A DNA stretch of 64,000 nt, from contig CABYCY010000003.1 in NCBI GenBank assembly GCA_902517615.1, forward strand, positions 55,683 through 119,682, read 5' to 3'. How positions within the stretch are numbered: the stretch's first letter is position 1; each line of letters starts with the position of its first letter. The notes below the pieces were generated by a model. The model saw nothing but the letters and a program-made list of their open reading frames with translations, searched no databases and was not told where the DNA came from. This document shows positions 27,997-38,669 of the stretch, in pieces. The stretch is from an uncultured Pelagibacteraceae bacterium. GTDB lineage: Bacteria; Pseudomonadota; Alphaproteobacteria; Pelagibacterales; Pelagibacteraceae. The translations under genes and the position numbers were made by a program.

Positions 27997-28592
27997 TTTT
28001 GATTAAGCTCGTCTAAAGCATATTCAAGACGGTCTTGTCCCCAAAAAATTTTATTATTTACAATAAAAGAAGGAGCTCCAAATACTTCTTTATTAAAGGC
28101 TTCACTAGTTAATTTTATTAATTTATCTTTTATTTTTTGATCTTTAATTAATTTAAAAAATTTATCACTATTTATATTTAAATTTTTTAATAGCCTATCA
28201 ACATTTTTAACATTTGATAAATCTTCATTATTTTTCCAATAAGCTTCAAAAAAACAATTTAGGTAATCTTTCTTTATTTGCTCATCAACGCAAAGATAAC
28301 CTCTCATAAAATTTAAGGAATTGATTGGAAATTTAGAGTTCCATTTAAAATCAATGCTATTTTTTAGAGCAACTAAATCACAATCATTTTTTATATTTTT
28401 CATTTTATATTTGTTGAAAGCTGGAGCTTCAATTTTTGCTAAATTATGAAGACCAGCTAAAAATATGGGTTTATAATTGAATGTAATATTTTTGATCTTT
28501 AAAATTTTTTTGTAAGCTATATAGGCATAAGGACTAATAATATCAAAATAAAAATCTACATCATCATTCATATAAACTGATTCTTTTTGCAT
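27993..28592 (-). CDS. DsbA-family / 2-hydroxychromene-2-carboxylate isomerase-like protein
   Basis: FYFDIISPYAYIAYKKI, FGAPSFIVNNKIFWGQDRL. Confidence 0.85.
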   Translation of the reverse strand: MQKESVYMNDDVDFYFDIISPYAYIAYKKILKIKNITFNYKPIFLAGLHNLAKIEAPAFNKYKMKNIKNDCDLVALKNSIDFKWNSKFPINSLNFMRGYLCVDEQIKKDYLNCFFEAYWKNNEDLSNVKNVDRLLKNLNINSDKFFKLIKDQKIKDKLIKLTSEAFNKEVFGAPSFIVNNKIFWGQDRLEYALDELNQN

Positions 28593-29037
28593 AAAAAATT
28601 CTGATTATCCAATATAGAAATAAACCTATCGGTCCTATCAAGTATACAAAAATTAAAGGTAGAGCCAATAAAACTTTATTAATAGAAAACTTTTGAGAGT
28701 CTTTTACGATCCATCCACCAATAAATAAATTTATTGCTATGAAATGTATCCAAAAAAGCATTAAGTATAAATGATCTTCAAATAATCTAGATAATTCGTT
28801 TAATCCAAGATAAAGTGAGAAATTACCATCAAAATCATAACCGACTATATAAGATTTGTATAAAACAAATATATAAACACCACTTAATATGCAAATTGGA
28901 AATATTGATGTTACAAAAATTCTACTCAAATGAGATTGTGGAAAAACAATTATTATGAACCAAAAAGGTAATACTCCTAGATTGATCCACATATAAAGTG
29001 TCTCAATAGAAAAATAACTATAAATTTGTTCGATCAT
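28564..29037 (-). CDS. ABA4-like/DUF4281 membrane protein
   Basis: FWIHFIAINLFIGGWIVKDSQK ... LPLIFVYLIGPIGLFLYWIIR. Confidence 0.75.
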   Translation of the reverse strand: MIEQIYSYFSIETLYMWINLGVLPFWFIIIVFPQSHLSRIFVTSIFPICILSGVYIFVLYKSYIVGYDFDGNFSLYLGLNELSRLFEDHLYLMLFWIHFIAINLFIGGWIVKDSQKFSINKVLLALPLIFVYLIGPIGLFLYWIIRIFYAKRISLYE

Positions 29038-29063
29038 CTAAATATATTATATTAAATCTAACA

Positions 29064-29627
29064 ATGATTCCTATAAGAAATAAAAGAAAAACACTTCAAG
29101 TAACTGTTGATGAAATGCGTAATTTTGCCTTAGCATATGTTGAAAAATATGCGCCATCAAAACAACAACTAAAGATATATTTGTTAAAAAAATATATGAA
29201 ATTATCTTCATCAGATATCAGAAAGAAAGACGTAAATAAGTTGATTGATATTGTTTTATCTGATTTAGAAAAAAATAAATTTATTAACGATCAATTTTAT
29301 TCAGAAAGTAAAGCAAAAAGCATGATAAGAAGAGGAAATTCAATTAATAAAATAAGAAATTATTTGATTGGAAAAGGAATTCAAGACTCGTTTATAAAAG
29401 AAACAGTTGATAAAATTAAAGAAGATAATTCAGATCAAGATTTTTTTTCAGCAATAAAATTATGCAAAAAAAAAAGAATTGGCCCAGCAAGGATTGAAGA
29501 CAACAGAGCTTTATTTTATAAAAAAGATATTTCATTACTAGCAAGAAATGGTTTTGATTTTGGAATTTCAAAAAAAGTAATGGATATTGAAAAAGATGAA
29601 TATCTTAAAATAATAAATTTACTTTAG
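29064..29627 (+). CDS. recX: RecX family regulator
   Basis: Short basic protein with RecX-like helical repeats (INDQFYSESKAKSMIRRGNSINKIRNYLIGKGI). Confidence 0.7.
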   Translation: MIPIRNKRKTLQVTVDEMRNFALAYVEKYAPSKQQLKIYLLKKYMKLSSSDIRKKDVNKLIDIVLSDLEKNKFINDQFYSESKAKSMIRRGNSINKIRNYLIGKGIQDSFIKETVDKIKEDNSDQDFFSAIKLCKKKRIGPARIEDNRALFYKKDISLLARNGFDFGISKKVMDIEKDEYLKIINLL

Positions 29628-29762
29628 TTTTTTATTTTTTTCTTCTTTAACAAGCTGAGTTATTTTATTTCTTAAATAGTTTTTTACAAAAACAAAAACT
29701 AATAAGCCAAAAATTGATACAGAAACAATAATTATTAATATAATTCTTAATTGTTCATCCAT
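29619..29762 (-). CDS. small single-TM protein, 47 aa (MDEQLRIILIIIVSVSIFGLLVFVFVKNYLRNKITQLVKEEKNKKLK)
   Basis: Manual translation; hydrophobic helix plus basic tail; occupies the recX-cysQ gap. Confidence 0.5.
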   Translation of the reverse strand: MDEQLRIILIIIVSVSIFGLLVFVFVKNYLRNKITQLVKEEKNKKLK

Positions 29763-30526
29763 TATAAAATATTTTTACTTTTTAAAATAAGACTTGGATT
29801 TTTTAAATCTTTTTTTCCGTATAAAATTTCATTTCCATTAAAATCAGTAACAGATCCTCCTGAATGCTCTAAAATTGCATGACCAGCAGCTATATCCCAC
29901 TCATAGGCTCTAGGTTCAGCAACATAACCATCATACTCTCCAGTTGCAACAACACAGAACTTTAATGAACTTTTCATTTTAGTATTTTGTATCACTCCCA
30001 AATCATCATATATTTTTTGTATTTCAGGCTTAACTTTATTGGAGTAAGAAATAAATTTTAGATTTTTTTTTTTTTTTGAAATTGTATTACTAATATTTTT
30101 TGTTTTATCCCCAGTAAGTTCAAATGCATTATTTTTACCATATGAATAAAACATTCTTTTTTTAGCTGGTGCATTTATTAATCCTGCAACAGGCTTGTTA
30201 TCAATTACTAGACCTGCATTTATAGTAAATTCTTCTAAATTATTAATATAATCATAAGTTCCATCTATTGGATCAATTAACCAAAAATCTTTTAAACTTG
30301 GATTATCTTTATTTTCAGATCTTTCTTCTGAAATTATTGGCAGATCAGGAGTTATTTCAGAAATCTTTTTTGTAATTAAATCATTTACTTCTAAATCACC
30401 GTTGCTTACCGGGGTGTTGTCTAATTTAATTTTTTTGACAAGTCCTTTTTCTCTAAGTTGTAGTGCTAAATCTCCAGCAGATAAAAAACTTTCTATTAAA
30501 TTTTTAACTATTATTTTTAAATCCAC
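29762..30526 (-). CDS. cysQ: inositol monophosphatase family, probable 3'(2'),5'-bisphosphate nucleotidase
   Basis: PIISEERSE, DPIDGTYDYIN, EPRAYEWDIAAGHAILEHSGG. Confidence 0.82.
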   Translation of the reverse strand: MDLKIIVKNLIESFLSAGDLALQLREKGLVKKIKLDNTPVSNGDLEVNDLITKKISEITPDLPIISEERSENKDNPSLKDFWLIDPIDGTYDYINNLEEFTINAGLVIDNKPVAGLINAPAKKRMFYSYGKNNAFELTGDKTKNISNTISKKKKNLKFISYSNKVKPEIQKIYDDLGVIQNTKMKSSLKFCVVATGEYDGYVAEPRAYEWDIAAGHAILEHSGGSVTDFNGNEILYGKKDLKNPSLILKSKNIL

Positions 30527-30698
30527 TTTTATTTTCCATTTTTTTTAGTTCTACATTTTTGGCATTAATCACTTTTTTACCTACATTTTCAAAATTTACT
30601 GTTACTTTGTCATTGATTATAGATTGGACTTGCCCAATACCCCATTCTTTTTTATTAGGATTTGTGACTTTGTCACCTGGTTCATAATCTAAAATCAT
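30504..30698 (-). CDS. DUF3553-like small protein
   Basis: [40 protein letters not shown]. Confidence 0.75.
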   Translation of the reverse strand: MILDYEPGDKVTNPNKKEWGIGQVQSIINDKVTVNFENVGKKVINAKNVELKKMENKSGFKNNS

Positions 30699-30739
30699 TT
30701 AATTTAATTTATATTGTAAATAAGTATAAATACCACCTT

Positions 30740-31858
30740 ATGAATAAAGAATTAAATTATATTGGTTTTGATAAAAAACCATCAGATACTACTGTTGTTG
30801 TTGCTATGTCTGGTGGAGTTGATTCATCTACAGTTGCAGGGATTATGAAAAATGAAGGTTATAAAGTTATAGGAATAACATTAAAACTTTATGATGATGG
30901 TAAGGAAATTGCTGCTTCTAAACAATGTTGTTCAGGTCAAGACATAATGGATGCAAAGCGTGTAGCTCATAAATTAGGTATAGAACATAAAATATTATAT
31001 TATCAAGATAAGTTTAAAAAAGGTGTTATTGATAATTTTGTTGAAAGTTATTTAAAAGGAGAAACACCAATTCCATGTGTTCAATGTAATCAAACTGTAA
31101 AGTTTAAAGATCTCTTCGAAGTTTCAAAACAACTTAAAGCAGACGCTTTGGTTACAGGCCATTATGTAAAAAGTATCACATCAAATAATACTACAAACAT
31201 GTATAGAGCAATTGATGAAAATAGAGATCAGAGTTATTTTTTATTTAATACTACTCGTGAACAATTAAATTATTTAAGATTTCCTTTAGGTGGTATGTTA
31301 AAAGATGAAACTAGAGAAATTGCAAAAAATCTTGATTTAAATGTTGCAGCTAAACCTGATAGCCAAGACATATGTTTTGTTCCAAATGGAGATTACGCTT
31401 CTGTAATCCAAAAGTTTAGACCAGAATCATTTCAAAAAGGAAATATTAAAAATTTGAATGGAGAGGTTGTCGGTGTTCATGATGGAATAATTAATTTTAC
31501 AATTGGACAACGTAAAGGGATCAAAGTTTCAGATAAAGAGGCACTATATGTATTAAAAATTAACTCTGAGAAAAATGAAATAATAGTTGGACCAAAAGAA
31601 AAACTTGGAAAAAAAGAAATTATATTAAAAGAAATAAATTTATTAACAAATAAAGAAAATTTAGATCAAAATATATTTGTAAAAGTTAGATCAACTGGAA
31701 GCTTACTTGAAGCAAAAGTTAATTTAATTGATGAAAGTAATGCAAAAGTGAACTTGGTTAATCCTGAGGATGGAATATCACCTGGCCAAGCCTGTGTATT
31801 TTATGCTAAAGACCAATTTGGTCACAAAGTGCTTGGCGGTGGTTGGATTAAAGAATAG
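30740..31858 (+). CDS. mnmA: tRNA-specific 2-thiouridylase
   Basis: [47 protein letters not shown]. Confidence 0.96.
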   Translation: MNKELNYIGFDKKPSDTTVVVAMSGGVDSSTVAGIMKNEGYKVIGITLKLYDDGKEIAASKQCCSGQDIMDAKRVAHKLGIEHKILYYQDKFKKGVIDNFVESYLKGETPIPCVQCNQTVKFKDLFEVSKQLKADALVTGHYVKSITSNNTTNMYRAIDENRDQSYFLFNTTREQLNYLRFPLGGMLKDETREIAKNLDLNVAAKPDSQDICFVPNGDYASVIQKFRPESFQKGNIKNLNGEVVGVHDGIINFTIGQRKGIKVSDKEALYVLKINSEKNEIIVGPKEKLGKKEIILKEINLLTNKENLDQNIFVKVRSTGSLLEAKVNLIDESNAKVNLVNPEDGISPGQACVFYAKDQFGHKVLGGGWIKE

Positions 31859-31866
31859 AGGAAATA

Positions 31867-31950
31867 TTATTTTTTCTTATTTTTTCTTTTCGCTCTTCTT
31901 TTTTTAGAGCCTTGTTTTCTTCGGCCTCTGTGTTTTTTTGGGTAACTCAT
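31867..31950 (-). CDS. micro-ORF, 27 aa, extremely basic (MSYPKKHRGRRKQGSKKRRAKRKNKKK)
   Basis: Manual translation; AGGA 5 nt upstream of the ATG. Confidence 0.45.
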   Translation of the reverse strand: MSYPKKHRGRRKQGSKKRRAKRKNKKK

Positions 31951-32025
31951 TTAGTCCTAGTTTTTAATTTTATTGACGTTTTTTATGGGATATAGCATTG
32001 TCTTATAAACATATCAAATTTTATT

Positions 32026-33201
32026 ATGAGCAACTCTTTTAAAACGTTCCTAAAACACACCGCTAAAGACTTTCATAATCAGTCAGTTAATCCACCAGTT
32101 GTTAGAGCATCAACAATTATTTTTAAATCAATGCAAGATATTCGAAAAATGCAGAATAAAGCAAAAAAAAACCCAACAGGGGGACATTTCGATTATGGAA
32201 GACAAGGAACGTCTACAACTCATATACTGCAAAAAATTCTATCAAAACTTGAAGAGAGTTATCATACTTTTTTAACACCAACGGGATTTGGAGCGGTATT
32301 TTTAGCAATTTTTAGTGTTACAAGACCAGGTGATGAAATTATTGCAGCAGATCCTGTTTATAGCCCAACAAGATTGCTTACTGAGAAATTTCTTAAAGAA
32401 TTTAATATTAAAACCACATTTTATAACCCACATGACCTTAAAACATTAGAAAAAAATATATCAAAAAAAACAAAATTAATTTTTGTAGAAAATCCTGGAA
32501 GCAATACCTTTGATTTTCAGGATCTTGGTAAAATTATTTCTATTGCAAAAAAAAATAAAATTTTAACAGCTATTGATAACACATGGGGTACGCCATATTT
32601 TTTAAAACCAATTAAACTTGGTTTTGATATGTCAATTGTTTCTGCTACAAAATATTATTCAGGTCATTCTGATGTAATGGGAGGAAGTTTAGCAGTTAAT
32701 AAAAAGGTTTTTAAACAAATTCAAAAAACAGATAGAGTTACAGGATTAAGGTTGGGTCCTGATGATGCTTATTTAATTACTAGAGGATTAAGAACATTAG
32801 ACGTAAGGCTGGATAGACATAGAGAAAATGCAAAAAAAGTTGCAGAATTTTTATCAAAATTTAAATATATAAAATTATTATATCCTTTCAAAAAAGATTC
32901 TTACAATTTTAGAATGTGGAAAAAATATTATTCAGGAGCTTCAGGTTTAATGGGTTTAAAAATTCAAGCAAAAAATGAAAAATCAGTAGTAAAATTTGTA
33001 AATAATTTAAAGTTATTTGGTCATGGATATAGTTGGGGTGGTTTTGAAAGTTTGGCTTTACATCAAAAAATTAGAGAACAAGGAAATAGAAGTTATCTTA
33101 AATTAGCGAAAAATGAATATATTGTAAGGTTACATATTGGACTTGAGGATCCTAGCGACCTTATCGCAGATATAAAGCAATCTTTAAAACATTTAAAGTA
33201 A
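32026..33201 (+). CDS. metC: cystathionine beta-lyase (Cys/Met PLP family)
   Basis: HFDYGRQGTSTTHILQ, VSATKYYSGHSDVMGG, VRLHIGLEDPSDLIADI. Confidence 0.92.
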   Translation: MSNSFKTFLKHTAKDFHNQSVNPPVVRASTIIFKSMQDIRKMQNKAKKNPTGGHFDYGRQGTSTTHILQKILSKLEESYHTFLTPTGFGAVFLAIFSVTRPGDEIIAADPVYSPTRLLTEKFLKEFNIKTTFYNPHDLKTLEKNISKKTKLIFVENPGSNTFDFQDLGKIISIAKKNKILTAIDNTWGTPYFLKPIKLGFDMSIVSATKYYSGHSDVMGGSLAVNKKVFKQIQKTDRVTGLRLGPDDAYLITRGLRTLDVRLDRHRENAKKVAEFLSKFKYIKLLYPFKKDSYNFRMWKKYYSGASGLMGLKIQAKNEKSVVKFVNNLKLFGHGYSWGGFESLALHQKIREQGNRSYLKLAKNEYIVRLHIGLEDPSDLIADIKQSLKHLK

Positions 33202-33208
33202 TCTTTGA

Positions 33209-34429
33209 ATGGAAACTAAAAAATTTATAAAAAACAAAACAGTCTTAATCACGCTTATTTCAGCTTGTTTGATAGTTATTATATCTCTTGGAATAAGACA
33301 GACATTTGGAATGTTCTATTTTGATTTCTCAACAGATTTAGGAATAACACTTTCACAATTTGGTTTTGCTTTAGGTTTGCAAATGTTTCTATGGGGAGCA
33401 TTTGCACCATGGTTTGGTGTAATTACAGATAAGTATGGTGGCCACATTGCTGTATTTATTGGTTTTATTTTTTACTTACTTGGTATTTTAATGTTGGTTT
33501 CAGATTACAACACAGGGCTTTATTTTGTAACTGGTATTGGTGTCTTAATAGGAGTGGCACTTGGCGGAACTGCAATCAGTATTCCTGTTTCAGTGGTTGC
33601 AAAACATTTTCCTCAGTCAAATAGAACTGCTGCCATTGGTATTGTTACTGCTGCTGGCTCGTTTGGTTACTTCGTGTCTCCTGTATTTACAAGATATTCT
33701 CTATTTGAATTTGGTTGGGAAAGTACACTTTTAATTTTTGCAGCTTTTATTATCCTAGGCTTAATATTGGCTTTTTATTTAACTACACCTAAAGATGTCG
33801 TAGGAGGTATAATAGATGACAAGCAAACAGTTAACGAGGCTCTTAAAGAAGCTTTTAAAAGTAAAAGTTTTATATACTTAACTCTAGGTTTTTTTGTTTG
33901 TGGATGGCATATTGCTTTAGTAGCTACCCATATTCCGATTTATATTAATGACAGAGGGTTGCCAGAGTGGTGCACTGTAACAATTTTATCAATGATAGGC
34001 TTATTTAATATTGCTGGCACTTTAACGTCAGGATATTTAGCTCAAAAATTTAGTAAAAAATTAATTTTAAGCACAATCTACTTAGCAAGAGGTTTAGTAA
34101 TAGCTATATTTATTTTTCTTCCACCAAATCCAATTATTGCGGTTTTATTTGGAGTTACATTTGGATTTTTATGGCTTTCAACAGTTCCTCCAACAATGGG
34201 ATTAGTAGGATTTATTTTTGGAACTAAATATATTGGATTATTATATGGTATTGTTTTTTTAAGTCACCAGGTTGGATCTTTTTTAGGAGCATATTTGGGT
34301 GGAGTGTTTCATGATTTATACGGTAGTTATGACTACGCATGGTATATATCAATAGCTTTATCAATTTTTGCAGGCTTAGTACACCTGCCAATTATTGAAA
34401 AACCAGTTCCAAGACTTCAAACAAGTTAG
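33209..34429 (+). CDS. MFS transporter
   Basis: 12-TM pattern; 'FGVITDKYGG' loop motif. Confidence 0.88.
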   Translation: METKKFIKNKTVLITLISACLIVIISLGIRQTFGMFYFDFSTDLGITLSQFGFALGLQMFLWGAFAPWFGVITDKYGGHIAVFIGFIFYLLGILMLVSDYNTGLYFVTGIGVLIGVALGGTAISIPVSVVAKHFPQSNRTAAIGIVTAAGSFGYFVSPVFTRYSLFEFGWESTLLIFAAFIILGLILAFYLTTPKDVVGGIIDDKQTVNEALKEAFKSKSFIYLTLGFFVCGWHIALVATHIPIYINDRGLPEWCTVTILSMIGLFNIAGTLTSGYLAQKFSKKLILSTIYLARGLVIAIFIFLPPNPIIAVLFGVTFGFLWLSTVPPTMGLVGFIFGTKYIGLLYGIVFLSHQVGSFLGAYLGGVFHDLYGSYDYAWYISIALSIFAGLVHLPIIEKPVPRLQTS

Positions 34430-35597
34430 AACATTGAATAGAAAATATTTTTTAAATACACTTAACAATTCCAATAAGCCTTTCATAATTTATAAAACTC
34501 TAAAAGGCTTTGATGTCTATACTGATTTTTCAAAAAAAATAATATTAAACAATAAAAATATCATAAAATTTTTAAATAGAAAATTTACTCAAAAGAGTAA
34601 ATTTAAAGATACTGATTTAATGATTGGTTTTTTTGGTTATGAAATTTTAAATAATTTGATTGGTATATCCCTTCCGAAACAAAAAAGTATTAATTTCCCT
34701 AAAGGAATATTTTATAAACCCGAAACCAAAGTTAATTTAAAAGAAAAATTCTTTTATAGTCAAAATAGTTCTTTAAAAAAAAATAAAAGATTTAATATCA
34801 ATATTAATCAAAATTCATATACAAAAATATTTAACAAGTTTAAAAAAAAAATTAGATCTGGTGAAACGTACCAAATAAAAATATGTACAAAATACAAAAA
34901 TACATCAACTATTAATGCTTTAGATTTCTTTAATAGACTTGCTAAAACTAATTTAGCCCCTGAAGCTTTTCTCATTAGAGATAAAGATTTTTCAATAATA
35001 AGTTGTTCACCTGAAAATTTGATTACTAAAAAAGGTTATTTTATCTCAACCAAGCCTATAGCCGGAACTCTTAAAAAAACAAAAAAACTTAATAAACGCA
35101 AAGCCCTTAATTTTTTTAGAAACAATATTAAAGAAACTAAAGAACATAATATGATTGTAGATATGGAAAGAAATGATCTTTCAAGAATATGTAAACCAGG
35201 TAGTGTTAAAATTAAAATAGAAAAAAAAGTTGAAGAGTATAAAGACCTCTATCATTATGTGAGTTTGATTATTGGTAAATTGCAAAATAATATTAAAAAT
35301 ATTGATATTATTAGAGCGATGATGCCTGGAGGATCTGTAATTGGATGCCCAAAGATAAGCACCCTTAATCTTCTAAATCATCAAGAAAAAGAGAATAGAA
35401 ATATATACACTGGAAGTTTTGGGTTAATAAAATTTAATGGTGATATGAGATTTAATATTATTATTAGATCAATTTTAAATTATAAAAATATTTCAGAAAT
35501 TTCAGTTGCATCAGGTGTTGTAGTGGATAGCAATGCAAAACATGAATTTAATGAAAATTATATAAAAGCAAAAGCGCTAATTGATTTATATAAATGA
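34395..35597 (+). CDS. pabB: aminodeoxychorismate synthase component I (chorismate-binding); true start may be TTG at about 34434
   Basis: SGETYQIKICTKY, SCSPENLI, KPIAGT, EHNMIVDMERNDLSRIC, MPGGSVIGCPK. Confidence 0.85.
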   Translation: MKNQFQDFKQVRTLNRKYFLNTLNNSNKPFIIYKTLKGFDVYTDFSKKIILNNKNIIKFLNRKFTQKSKFKDTDLMIGFFGYEILNNLIGISLPKQKSINFPKGIFYKPETKVNLKEKFFYSQNSSLKKNKRFNININQNSYTKIFNKFKKKIRSGETYQIKICTKYKNTSTINALDFFNRLAKTNLAPEAFLIRDKDFSIISCSPENLITKKGYFISTKPIAGTLKKTKKLNKRKALNFFRNNIKETKEHNMIVDMERNDLSRICKPGSVKIKIEKKVEEYKDLYHYVSLIIGKLQNNIKNIDIIRAMMPGGSVIGCPKISTLNLLNHQEKENRNIYTGSFGLIKFNGDMRFNIIIRSILNYKNISEISVASGVVVDSNAKHEFNENYIKAKALIDLYK

Positions 35598-36151
35598 TAT
35601 ACGTAATTGATCATAAGGACTCTTTCACACAAAATGTTGTGCATCAACTATCTATATTTGATAAAGTAGAATGTGATGATTATAGTAAAGTTAATAAATT
35701 AAAATTAAAAAAAGCATCCATAATTGTTTTTTCTCCAGGACCAGGTTCACCCAAAGATTATCCGTTAACATCAAAGATTTACAATCAGTTTAAAGGTAAA
35801 AAAAAAATAATTGGAATTTGTCTGGGTTTTCAGCAAATATTATTTTCTGAGGGTGCACAAATTGTTGAGCAAAATAAAATTTATCACGGTTTTCAATCTG
35901 AGGTGAGTGTAAATAATTTAAGCAAGTTATTTAAAAAAGGTCAGAAGTTTAAAGTAGGCCGTTATCATTCTTTAAAATTAAATGAGCCATTTAATGCAAA
36001 AAATTTTGACATAACAATGAGATGTGCTATTTCAGGAACCGCAATGTCATTTGAAAATAATATTGATAAAATATATGGATTTCAGTTTCACCCAGAATCT
36101 TTTCTAACTATCAATGGCAACATTCTTATTAAAAAAATCTTATCAGCTTAA
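35594..36151 (+). CDS. pabA: aminodeoxychorismate synthase component II (glutamine amidotransferase)
   Basis: FSPGPGSPKD, IGICLGFQ, YGFQFHPES. Confidence 0.9.
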   Translation: MIYVIDHKDSFTQNVVHQLSIFDKVECDDYSKVNKLKLKKASIIVFSPGPGSPKDYPLTSKIYNQFKGKKKIIGICLGFQQILFSEGAQIVEQNKIYHGFQSEVSVNNLSKLFKKGQKFKVGRYHSLKLNEPFNAKNFDITMRCAISGTAMSFENNIDKIYGFQFHPESFLTINGNILIKKILSA

Positions 36152-36857
36152 AGATCTCCAAGAAGTCCCTTTTAAGGATCTTTGGGGGTCTAGAGGTGTG
36201 TTTACTACAATGCGAATGGTTGGTAAACCTCCAAAGTTAATACTTTTAAAACCACATATAGAAAACTTAATAAAATCTACAAAAAAATATGGAATAAGAA
36301 AAAAAAATTTAAAAAATATAATTAAAGATTTAATTAATAAAAACACTTTATACAAAGGTCCTGATAATTTATTTCGTATAGCTTTAAATAAAAAACTAAT
36401 ATCAATCTCAATTAGAAAAAGACTAAAACCAGAGAGTAATTTTAATCTTTTATTATTTAAATATAAAAGAATAGAGCCGAAATATAAAAATCTATATTAT
36501 AAAAAAATATTAGCAAAATTAAGCACAGTTGATTCAACTAAATTTGATATTGCTTTAGTTGCATATGATAGAATTTTAGAAACTGGCACCTCAAATTTAG
36601 TTTTTGTAAAAAATGGAAAGATTTTTTCACCTAAAAAAAACTGTTATTTTGGAAATACTATTAAATTTATTAGTAAAAAAATTAAAATTAATTTTAAAGA
36701 TATTTCAATTAAATCAATTCATGATTATGATGAAATAATTCTTATTGGGTCTGGTAAGGGAGTTACTTCAGTTTCTAAAATAGATGAGTTAAAGTGGAAA
36801 GTAAGAAAAAATATTTTTTACACTAAATTAAGTAAAATATACAACTCTTTAACTTAA
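36114..36857 (+). CDS. pabC: class IV aminotransferase, probable aminodeoxychorismate lyase
   Basis: GVFTTMRM, YDRILETGTSNLVFVKNGKI; overlaps pabA. Confidence 0.8.
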   Translation: MATFLLKKSYQLKDLQEVPFKDLWGSRGVFTTMRMVGKPPKLILLKPHIENLIKSTKKYGIRKKNLKNIIKDLINKNTLYKGPDNLFRIALNKKLISISIRKRLKPESNFNLLLFKYKRIEPKYKNLYYKKILAKLSTVDSTKFDIALVAYDRILETGTSNLVFVKNGKIFSPKKNCYFGNTIKFISKKIKINFKDISIKSIHDYDEIILIGSGKGVTSVSKIDELKWKVRKNIFYTKLSKIYNSLT

Positions 36858-36859
36858 AT

Positions 36860-37258
36860 ATGAAAGATCCCAACAACCCTTGTATATTTTGTAAAATTAA
36901 AAAAGAGGAACTTTTATTTGAGAACGATTTGGCTTATGCATCAACAGATAGTTATCCAGTTTCAAAATTTCACAGTCTTATAGTAACAAAAAGACATGTT
37001 GAAAATTATTTTGAACTTACAACTGAAGAAATTCAAGCATGTAACGAATTAATTCTTAAAACTAAAGAGAATATTTTAAAAGAAGATAAAACTGTCAAAG
37101 GCTTTAATATGGGCACAAATGCTGGAAAAGTTTCAGGCCAATCAATTATGCATTGTCATATACATTTGATTCCTAGGAGAGAGGGAGATGTTGAAAATCC
37201 ACAAGGTGGTATTAGATCTGTAATACCTAACAAACAACACTACAAACGTAAACCCTGA
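36860..37258 (+). CDS. HIT family protein
   Basis: CIFCKI, HSLIVTKRHV, MHCHIHLIPRR. Confidence 0.93.
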   Translation: MKDPNNPCIFCKIKKEELLFENDLAYASTDSYPVSKFHSLIVTKRHVENYFELTTEEIQACNELILKTKENILKEDKTVKGFNMGTNAGKVSGQSIMHCHIHLIPRREGDVENPQGGIRSVIPNKQHYKRKP

Positions 37259-37364
37259 GTTGTTATTAATGACAAATTGACCAATACTTTTGGTTGAAGT
37301 CTTGGGACAACTAGATTAGAAAAACCTTAAATTAATTCAAAAATTTTAAACAAGGGTACAATAA

Positions 37365-38165
37365 ATGTTTGCAACAAATCCTTTTTCAGTTTTATCTATG
37401 ACAGTTCCTTCAATTTTCATGCAGGGATTTGTTGTATTAATGGTTTTGTTTATAGTTTTTGGAACTCTTTTAGACATAATTCATAAAAAAAATGTTAAGT
37501 ATTTTTTTGAAAATGCAAAAAAAGCAAAAAAAAATGCAACTAAAGAATTATCAACTGGTGAAAGAATAGCAGTTGTTTCAAAAACAATTGCATACGACAT
37601 TGGAACTACATCAGAACTAGGTGCGGGCAAAAGAAGAGTTGCACATCTTTTGGGAATGTATGGAACTATATTATTTTGGGTTGGATCTGTTATAATGATA
37701 TTCTGTTATTCTTCTGCAAATGCAGAAACACCAACCATATGGCCAATGATCTGGCACATTGGTGCATTAATGACTATATTGGGTGGATCATGGTTCTGGT
37801 TTTTTTTAAGAGTTGATGTTTATTCAGAAGCTCAACCTTGGTATAGAATTATTAAAGCAGATTTATTTGTTTTAGCTTTAATAGCAACTTCACTATTTGG
37901 TTTTATTTGGTCATATCTTCAAAATTTAAATTTAGGTGAAAGATGGGATGATAAAGTTTTTTTAGTTTTATTTATAATTTCTAACTTTATTTTATTTGGA
38001 GGAGTTTACTGGTCTAAATTTGCACATATGTTTTACAAACCTGGTGCAGCAATACAAAAGAATTTAGCAGAAGCAGATGGATCTAGAGATAACCTACCAC
38101 CACCTGCTGATGCACCTGAACAATTTGGTTTGGGAATAAAGAGAGAACAACCTAAACATTATTAA
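37365..38165 (+). CDS. aprM: putative AprM, membrane anchor linked to APS reductase
   Basis: Multi-TM protein immediately upstream of aprBA, as in aprMBA of SAR11-type sulfur oxidation loci. Confidence 0.85.
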   Translation: MFATNPFSVLSMTVPSIFMQGFVVLMVLFIVFGTLLDIIHKKNVKYFFENAKKAKKNATKELSTGERIAVVSKTIAYDIGTTSELGAGKRRVAHLLGMYGTILFWVGSVIMIFCYSSANAETPTIWPMIWHIGALMTILGGSWFWFFLRVDVYSEAQPWYRIIKADLFVLALIATSLFGFIWSYLQNLNLGERWDDKVFLVLFIISNFILFGGVYWSKFAHMFYKPGAAIQKNLAEADGSRDNLPPPADAPEQFGLGIKREQPKHY

Positions 38166-38198
38166 TTATGAATAAATTAAAAAAGGAGAAAAAATAAT

Positions 38199-38669
38199 AT
38201 GTCAACTTTTGTATACATGACTAGATGTGATGGCTGTGGTCATTGTGTGGATATTTGTCCGTCAGATATAATGCATATTGATGAAAACATTAGACGTGCA
38301 AAAAATATTGAACCTAATTTTTGTTGGGAATGTTATTCATGCGTTAAAGCATGTCCTAATCATGCAATTGATGTAAGAGGATATGCAGATTTTGCTCCAA
38401 TGGGTCATAGCGTTAGAGTAAGACGTGAGGAGGAAAAAGGAACTATTTCTTGGAAAATTAAATTTAGAAACGGAACAACTAAAGATTTTGTTTCACCAAT
38501 AACTACTAAACCTTGGGGAAAATTTATTCCCAAACTTGCTGATGGTGAAAAAATTAAACAAGGTGAATTAAACTCTCAAAGATTGTATACAGAACCTGAA
38601 GGACTAAATATTGATGGTGAACTTCCTGTAGTACCAAAAGAATCCTTTAAAAAAGGAGTTTATTACTAA
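38199..38669 (+). CDS. aprB: adenylylsulfate reductase beta subunit
   Basis: CDGCGHCVDICPSDIMHID...CWECYSCVKACPNHAIDVRGYADFAPMG. Confidence 0.96.
   Translation: MSTFVYMTRCDGCGHCVDICPSDIMHIDENIRRAKNIEPNFCWECYSCVKACPNHAIDVRGYADFAPMGHSVRVRREEEKGTISWKIKFRNGTTKDFVSPITTKPWGKFIPKLADGEKIKQGELNSQRLYTEPEGLNIDGELPVVPKESFKKGVYY

Noticed and set aside
37280-37294. ACCAA-tactt-TTGGT inverted repeat upstream of aprM
   Set aside because: Only 5-bp arms with no U-tract; expected by chance in AT-rich intergenic DNA
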